Below are positions 47,901 through 56,900 of a DNA stretch of 64,000 bases, piece after piece (positions within the stretch are counted from its first letter, which is position 1; each line of letters opens with the position of its first letter). Location: contig VSDK01015324.1 of NCBI GenBank assembly GCA_009767595.1, forward strand, positions 145,192 through 209,191. The letters run 5' to 3'. A model generated the notes under the pieces. The model saw nothing but the letters and a program-made list of their open reading frames with translations. It made no database searches and had not been told where the DNA came from. A program made the translations under genes and the position numbers. The DNA is from Symbiodinium kawagutii. Its lineage: Eukaryota > Sar > Dinophyceae > Suessiales > Symbiodiniaceae.

Positions 47901-50900
47901 ATCAAATCAAGCGTCATCAATCATGATATGTTGTTCGACCAATGGTAGGATGATCAGATTGCATGTGATTGCTTGCCTAATTATACTCAATTTGCCATCT
48001 TTGAGTCGTCAAATTCTTATCAGGCCATGGATCCGAAGAACCTGTAACTTATACATTCCAATAACTCCCCATAGCTTTCCATTGCCTTAAGTTTGACAAC
48101 TCCATGTAAAAATATACATTTCAACCGTTTGACATAGTGACTAATAGTTTCATTGTGGCTATAGGGAATGAAATCATCGGATCCTATTGGTGCACTGCGC
48201 TAGTGTCCCGATGCCTCAGGTGAAGCGGTTTCGGCCCNNNNNNNNNNNNNNNTCCTGCTGAGGAATGCCTGCGTGGTGTCCCTTGGTGGTACGATGTGGT
48301 AGGGTAGAGGGCTGGCGGGTTGGATTGATGGGCAGCCATCAGGAAAAATTGACATGAATGGATAGGCAACTGCGATCAAACATGATCAAAAAGACAAGTC
48401 ATGATGGGATGAACATGTGGATTTACATGCAGGATGCTTTGCTATTGCTGTAGAAACCGGCCGGTATGGCGATGAGGACATGCCCACACCCATGACATAA
48501 ACCCACTTGCCACAGTCGGTTTGGCAGCTGCAATGGAGGCACAGAGAATCAACATGGACAGTGTGAAGCAAATGGCGAGGAGATAGACTCACCTCATGTC
48601 ATTACAGTCCACTATGTCCACTGACCGTTCTCCCTGCCTCCCATCTCATGATTCCGCCCGGCCGGTATTGGGAGCCGTGTAGGGCAAGTGTGCAGTATAT
48701 GCCAAGTTTCCCAAAAGCCCGGCACTGGGAGATGGCATGATTGGTTGCCGGCCAGAACCTCCACAGTCTCATTCTTGGTATTTCTTGGTCCGATGTCATG
48801 TTAGGGTAGATATCTTATGTTATCTTCTATTCATTAATTCTATGTTCCTTCGATTTCTTTCTTCTCTATTCCTTCTCCGTAGTCTCTCTCCCTCTCCCTC
48901 TTCTTTCGTCTTTTCTTACTCTCTCGCTCTTTCTCTCTCTCTCTCTCTCGTCCCTCTTCTTTTCATAGAAGGCACAAGGGACTGCATTTGTTTAGTCATA
49001 TTGGGTCTATTTTTGCAGTCCGTTTTGATGAACCATGCAGTGGGAAAACCACCGCCGCTTCACAAACCAGTGTGCCCGATCATGCTTTCAATCTGTTGAA
49101 TCCGAACCCGGCAGGATCAGCCAACAGATGCTACATTGAGCCCAAACAATTGGCCGTTTCTCAAAATAGGGGTGCCCAAAGTTATAGATGGTTTTTCAAT
49201 TCCTATTGATTGCTACTATTGGATGATTTAGGGGTGCCCGTATTTTGAGAAACAGCCATATCCAGTTGATGGTTGGAAAAGATGAGCAAAATACTGAGCC
49301 TTGTGGAGACGTGACCTCGTTCTTGGGAGCCGGTGGACCCACAAAGCCCATGATGTTCTTGGCGATGCCATGTCCCATTTAACGGTGGTTAATGATGGTA
49401 AATGTTGGTTAATTGATTGGTTAATGATGGTTAAGCCTAACTGTAGCTGAAAAGCCATGCCTGCTCAGGCTTTGCCCATTAGCTCTTGCCATGTCCAGCA
49501 AGATTTTGCTCATGAGCATCGTACTGTACCTTGGGCAAGAAATAGTTGGATATGCGTTCTCTCCGTTTGGGCGGTGAAATCATGAACTCCGAATCCCCGA
49601 CGATATCAATGACTAGGATGTTACATGTGGTTCTCGGGGCTTAACATGGCTTAATCCGGCAACAGTCCTTCAGTCATTAGGCAGTCACGGTGCTTCTCAG
49701 CCAGTCCCAAGGTTTTGTAACAAGGTGCCTCAAACTGGCAGGGATTCTGGTATGGCTCGTTGCTGCGTTCTAGCATGTTATTGAGTTTTTTTACTATGCC
49801 GTGATGACCACACTTGCATGACTGTGTGCCTTCTGGTATTGTTCCGCAGTCGCGCCATTTTCGGACATGACATTCAATTCTTCTTTCTTGGTCAGATATG
49901 TTTTCGTCGTTGTTTCTCACTTTTGCTGCGGCCAGTTTGAGGGAGAACAGCAAGGAAGTTTTTGCTGCTCGGGATGGTGCTGTGAGATTTGTAAAAACAA
50001 TCCAAGTTGGCTGGGGTTCTGCCCCTCCATAAGTTCCATGTCATCCTGATCATGTTTTTACTACCTGATTCGTTTGTCATTATTGCCTGAATATTGTTTT
50101 CATTACGATAGCGTGATCATCAGCGATTTGTCAACCATTGTTCGCCGTTAGTTGTCTATAATCACTGGTTCATATACTGTACCTGGTGGACCATAATCAT
50201 TGGCAAATGGATGCGAACGGTTATCATCAGTACTCAAATATGTGGGTGTTTCTCAAATTGGTGATCCGTTCTTGGGGTCCCCTCTTTTAAGAAACCACCC
50301 ATGTCCTTGTCCATGTAGGTATGCCAACTTGATCCTGGTCTCCTACTTCAAGCCATGGAGGTTTCCAGCTGCTTGGCGATTCCCTCTTGGCCACTGAAGA
50401 TCACGGGTTGCTCATTGGCAGAGGCCATAAGCTTTGGGGGGACCTATGGTTTGACATGGTTCGAAGGGGGTGCTAGTTCTATGTTGTGCAGGTGGCTCTC
50501 ACCAAGCAGTCAGCACGGCTTTTTCCGACTCCACTACAGTGGTGTGATCCATTATGACCGGGCACTTGGATGGTGCACCTCACGATGACATGGCCAGCTA
50601 CTGTAGTGTAATAAAAGAGCCACAAGTATGTCCTTGTCCTCTTATGCATGTTAGACTCTGCAGATGGTTGTGATATCGCCATAGCTGGATTTTGGTGGTT
50701 CTTTCGACAACTTTGCCCGGACATTGGCCCATGACTACAGTGATTGGCCATCATGACAGGCGCTCCTTCTGGCAGTCTCTGAAGGGTCAGTTTTCAGAGT
50801 ATTTTCTGGATGCTTGCAAACCCCACCAACGACAGCTTTGTTGTCCCAGCTTGAAGATGCTTGCTGGCCAGGTGGTCAAGCACAGGGGAGTCCGTATTTG

Positions 50901-53653
50901 TACCTGCCATTGCCTGCCAGCTTTGAAATCATGCTCCTTAAACAAAATCTCTGGGGATCTCTTCAGGGCAACATCGACAGCAACTTGTGAAATTGGTTCC
51001 GCACTATGTTGTTTTGGGGTCGGCCCCCCGTGTCCTGAAACCACTATCTCGAGAGCCAGATGGGCCCGTCGAATCGTTGAAATAACCAGCGAGGTCTGCA
51101 ATTTGCTTGACATCGTCCTGACCGTTGGAATGATGATGGTACTGGACGTGGGCTCATCTGTCCCTGGAGTGAAAGGTTGGATCTGTTGTCCAGGTCCGTT
51201 TGTTTGTACAGGATTTCAGGCATCCCAGTTGTAAAGCGATCATGGGCGTGGCTGGGATTCCAGTTCCACGCACTTGTATATCTCCCACCATCAGCCATAC
51301 TTGACATTTAGGATTTTAAGATCAACGGTGACCGTGAACCAATGCCAAAGCACTCCGCTAGCATTCGTATCCAAACCAGTCCGCAAGGCTTCCTATTTGA
51401 AGAATGGCCATTTGCAGGAAGATTTCACGGCTTTTTCCGACACATGGTGGCTCCCTGCGAAGTCCGACATGGTCCAAGATCGCCGGATTTCTTTTCCGGT
51501 TTAAGATTGTTTGTATACCTTCCAAAATGTGGACTCTTGTTAGTCATAGTCGCAATGCTTGAAAATTCTCCATGGTTGGGCCTGCTAGTGTTTTGGAACC
51601 ACCATGGCAACACTTCGGTGCCATGCATTTCTCTGACGCTTAGGTGGTGAATGATGTCGACACGACAACCATTTCCGTACTTGTGACCTTCTTCGTGGCG
51701 ATAATGCTTGCGGCAATCCTGGGAACAATGGGATTTGGCTTCTACAGGCAGGCGCAGCTGAGACTTTCAAGGATAGCTTTGAGGTTCTGAGATAGAGGGG
51801 CTGAAGGCACATGTCCCCCGCACGATGATTTCTGGCTGCATTACAGGCAAAGATCAGGGGCTGCCCCACCTTTAGACAAGGTAAGCACGGTAAGATACAG
51901 TGCTTGAGTCTCGCTTGCAGACCAGCACCGTTTGTGGATCATGTTCCCGTTTGAAAGGCTGACAGCTGCAACAGGTTGCCATGGCAAAGTCCCAAACTGC
52001 ACCCTGTGAAGCTGTTGCTTGCTGCACTGGGCAAGTAAGTGCACTTGGAAGAATCTGTTTAGATTCGCCAGATTAAATGCCATGAGCAAATGCCTGCAGT
52101 GAAGAAGAGAGAGATAGATAGGTAGATAGGTAGATAGGTAGATAGGTAGATAAGAAGGAAGATAGATAGATAGATAGATAGGTATAGATAGGTAGATAGG
52201 TAGACAGGTAGATAGGTAGGCAGAAAGGTAGATAGATAGAAAAAAAGGTAGATAGGTAGATAGGTAGATAGGTAGGAATGTAGATAGATAGAGAGATGGA
52301 TAGATAGATAGAAAGACAAGTAGCTAGCTAGATAGATAGATAGATAGATGGATAGATAGATAGTTAGGTAGGTATTTAGATAGATACAGAGATGGATATA
52401 TTGATAGGTAGGTGCAAAGGTACATAGGCACATAGGCACATAGGTAGATAGGTAGATAGATAGATAAAGAGGTAGATAGACAGATTTTGATAGACAGACA
52501 GAAAGATAGGTAGAGAGGACGACAGGTACGCAGATATAGAGAAATATTCATAGATAGCTAGATAGATAGATAGGTAGCTAGGACGATAGGTAGACAGGTA
52601 GATAGGGAGGTACGTAGATTGAGAGATAGATAGATTGATAGGTAGATGGGTAGATAGGTAGATAGATAGGTAGATAGATAGATAGGCAGATAGGTAGATA
52701 GGTACATGGGTAGATAGGTAGATAAATAAATAGAAAGAGAGATAGATCGATAGATAGATAGATAAATAGATAGAGAGATAGACAGGTAGATAGAGAGATA
52801 CATAGATAGATAGATAGGTAGATAGGTAGATAGGAAGATAGGTACATAAATAGATAGATAGGTAGATAGGTAGATAGGTAGGTAGAAAGGTCGATAGATA
52901 GAAAGATAGGTAGATAGGTAGATAGGTAGATAGGCAGGAATGTAGATAGATAGAGAGATGGATAGATAGATAGACAAGTAGCTAGCTAGACAGATAGATA
53001 GATAGGTAGATAGGCCGATAGGTAGGCGGATGGGGAGAAATATACATAGATCGATAGGTAGATAGGTAGATACATAGGTAGATAGGTAGATAGGAAGATA
53101 GGTAGATAGGTAGGAAGATAGATAGAGACATAGATAGATAGATAGTTAGATAGATAGGTAGAGTTGTAGCTAGGTAGGTAGATAGGATAGGTAGATAGGT
53201 AGAAAGAAAGGTAGATAGATAGAGAGATGGATAGATAGATAGTTAGATAGATCGATAGGTAGGTAGATAGAGAGATGGATAGATTGATAGGTAGATAGAT
53301 AGGTAGATAGGTAGATAGGTACATGGGTAGATAGGTAGATACATAAATAGAAAGAGAGATAGATCGATAGATAGGTAGATAGATAGATAGATGGATAGAT
53401 AGATAATGATAGATAGACAGATAGACAGATAGAAAGATAGGTAGAGAGGACGATAGGGAGGCAGATAGAGAGAAATCTACATAGATAGATTGATAGATAA
53501 ATAGGCAGAAAGGAAGATAGGTAGATAGGAAGATAGGGAGGTTCATTGATCGAGAGATAGGTTTATAGGTAGGTAGGTTGGTAGATAGGTAGGTAGGTAG
53601 GTAGATACGTAGATAGGTAGATAGGTAGATAGGTAGATAGATAGAGAGAGAAT

Positions 53654-53719
<66 letters not shown>

Positions 53720-53895
53720 GAGAGAGGGAGATAGAGAGATAGATAGCTAGATTGGTAGATAGGTAGATAGGTAGATAAGTAGGTAGGTAGGTGGATAGAG
53801 ACAGGTAGATAGGTAGATAGGTAGTTAGAGATAGATAGATAGATAGATAAATAAAGACATAGATATTTATAGGTGGATAGGTAGATAGTTACATC

Positions 53896-53941
<46 letters not shown>

Positions 53942-56900
53942 GAGATTTATTACATTTACATTTGCATGGCCACATCCTCAGACACAGACAAGGAAACACA
54001 CACCCACACACACAGGGCTGTTATAGTCAAGGCCCCCAAGGGGTAATCAACAATGTGGCTGGGGCACCTGTTGGCCTTCAGCTCGGCTGAGCCCTTGGTC
54101 TACCGGTCCCTTCATAGCATGTGTTTTGTTCAGCAACGCCTCCCTCGTGTGATCTAAAGAAATGGGTGGCTTAGACAAAACTCTCCCCAGCAACTGTTGA
54201 ACTGCTTCCCGGGAAGCCGTTGATGAAACCACTGCTGTGAAGAATGGCCATTCCACCAGGCAGTTGTAGCTTTGTGGCGCCAGGCTGCTGTGAATACAGG
54301 TCATTCCACCAGCCAGTTGTAGGTTTGCGCCAGGCACTGGCAACAGAAGTACCGCAAGCAGTTCAAATTCTTCCTATGCCACCAGAAGGCCGGAGCTGGA
54401 TCAATGGCTCGACTACTGAAGATGGAACTGGAGCGGCCCGGCGAAGGACATCAGCTCTGTGAAAGGGAACGGGATTTCATGGGTGATCATAGGTGACTGT
54501 CTCGCGTGTTTCGGGCTGGGAAAGCACAACCCCTTGGGCCGCAGCCAAGGAAGCAGTTACGAGGAAACTTATTTGCATTGAGACCTAGTTTGACTGGAGG
54601 GAGTCAGTCCTCAGATGTGGACGAAGGTTCTTAGCCAAGGAAATGTGGTTGATGCAGCGCGCACCTAACTTCACACATGCTAGTGTAAACAGGACTCTGC
54701 ATGTGATGCTTACATATGCTTACGAAGTCTACCAACTTGAGTTTTAATTCAACATAGGCGAGTAAAACACATTGATGCCACATGGTGATTTCTTAGAATA
54801 GGGGACCCCCAAAATGCTTGGTTTACCACTCTACATGGTGAATAATGGATGATTTGGGGCTACCATATTTTGAGAAACACCCACATGAGATTAAACCAAG
54901 TCATTCAACCAGTTTTCATGACCCACCTTTCACCCAGCGCAGCTGCGGCTGATCCCTGGCAACGCTGGCGCTACAAGGCACCCGAACCTTCGTGGACTGC
55001 GATGACTTGAACGATTTGTCCCGGCTCTTCAGCTACGTCGGCCAGGCCCTGGCCTTGGGCCGGGCTGACCATGTGATGCCGGAGATGTGGGTTGTTGGCT
55101 ACAGCCTTTGGTGGCTGTGCCCAATGTTTGGTGATGATTGTTTATAAACGATATGGTAAACATGATGCATCATGATACTCCATGATAAATGATATTAGGC
55201 TGGTTTGTGGTTTCAAACATGTTTTTTTTTTCCCCTAGTAGTTATTAACAATTGGTTGGTTGACTAAGATTTTTCATAGGGTTGAAACCACCAACCAGCT
55301 AGGTGATACTAAAAAATCCTTTCAATGCCAAAAGTATACTGGACCCCAGCCTGTCCGGAGCTGTTGAAATGTTTTCGATTCTTTCCAAACCCAGACCATT
55401 GGTACCTCAAATGTAACCAGACGATCCTGTGCAAACAGGTATAGGTCAGTAAGATCATGATTTAACATACGGGTTCTTTTTTTCTCAAGCTCTTTGGTCT
55501 TGAAATCGATGGACAGGCAGGTGCCGTGTTTTCGAAAGACCGTTTTTGTCTTTTTAAACATTTTGGATGATTGAAATTACCAATCTTGTTGGAATTGGAT
55601 TAAGCCACCAAGCAGCAATTCTTTCTTCAGAATCCTTTCAAAGTTACACTTGTTTGACTCGTCTGTCGAAAATGCACATGTTTGAAGAGAGAGGCCATGG
55701 GTATCACAAGATTTGATTCCTCCAAGTCTCACTGGCGGACCAGCAGGGATAATTCTTTTCGTTTGATTGAATTGTTTTTTGATAGCATCGCAAAAGGCGA
55801 ATTTCATGGCCGCATTTTGATCTAGAAAGGCGCCTTTTTTCAAGAATATTGCCATAGCAGGTGCAAAAGACCAACAGTTATTCCCAATGGCAATAGCTAT
55901 TTTTTTATAAAAATATCCAATGATAACTGTTGGTCTTTTGCTATCAATGCCAACAGTTATGGCAACAGTTATGGCAATAGCTATCATTGATTGTTAAATA
56001 CCAGTGGTATTTTCATTGCTATCAATGATCGTCGCTGTTGCCCTGTGCTAGAGGATGATCAACGCAACCTGTGCCACGAGAAATCCCGCTGAAATCAGCA
56101 CCGTTTCCATATATCGCTTAATAGATGGCCCAAAACACCTTTCATGTTTTCTTCCATGTTCTTCTTGTTGATGGGAAATCCACACTCAAGTTCTTTAATC
56201 CCTCTTTGATCTAGAATGATCTACAGTAGGTATTCGCCAGCCATGTTGGCTGATCTTTACTAGTAACATCTCGTAACTCCTTGCTTTGATCATAAATGAC
56301 CAACTTTTGGTGTGCTACAGGTGGTGGTTCATTAATAGCTGGAGCTCCCACGATTAACAAGTATCAGCCATAAATGATTAGTACCCACCATTTGCACTCC
56401 TCAGCGGCCGGCGTTATGGCTTCACCATCAGATTTGCCGTTACGGCTTGGAGATCATGCTATTGCTCCGGGTGTCCACAGTGGTTGGTTCATTGGTGCGC
56501 TCGGATAAGCCACCGCCCTCGTTGGCATCAGGACACGGAGACCTTTGTGATTCTGGGCAGCCCTGCCATCTTCACTCGCATCTTGGCGACCGGCCCTGGG
56601 CCACATCCAAAGAAATGCTGTCTTTTGTCTGGTGGCGCCTCTTTACGGAAGCGATCACTAGATATCACTAGAATGCATTTTTAATTTTGCCCAGGCATTT
56701 AATGCTCAACATGCCAGATTGATACCTGATACATATGGTCTCGGAGTAGTTTGCCTTTTCGACATGGCTTTGTTGCTGACATCATCCGCTTGAGGGTCAA
56801 TGCTGCCTCCCCTGTTCTCGAGGCAAATGGTGCGTGGGAGAAATGGTGACTGCCCGGCGCGCAATGGTGGACTCGGTGATCTTGGGCTGGCCACAGTTGG

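Noticed and set aside
52059..53546. Reverse-strand ORFs of Tyr-Leu-Ser-Ile repeats up to 186 residues
   Set aside because: Pure translation of the GATA-type array; no non-repeat coding sequence.
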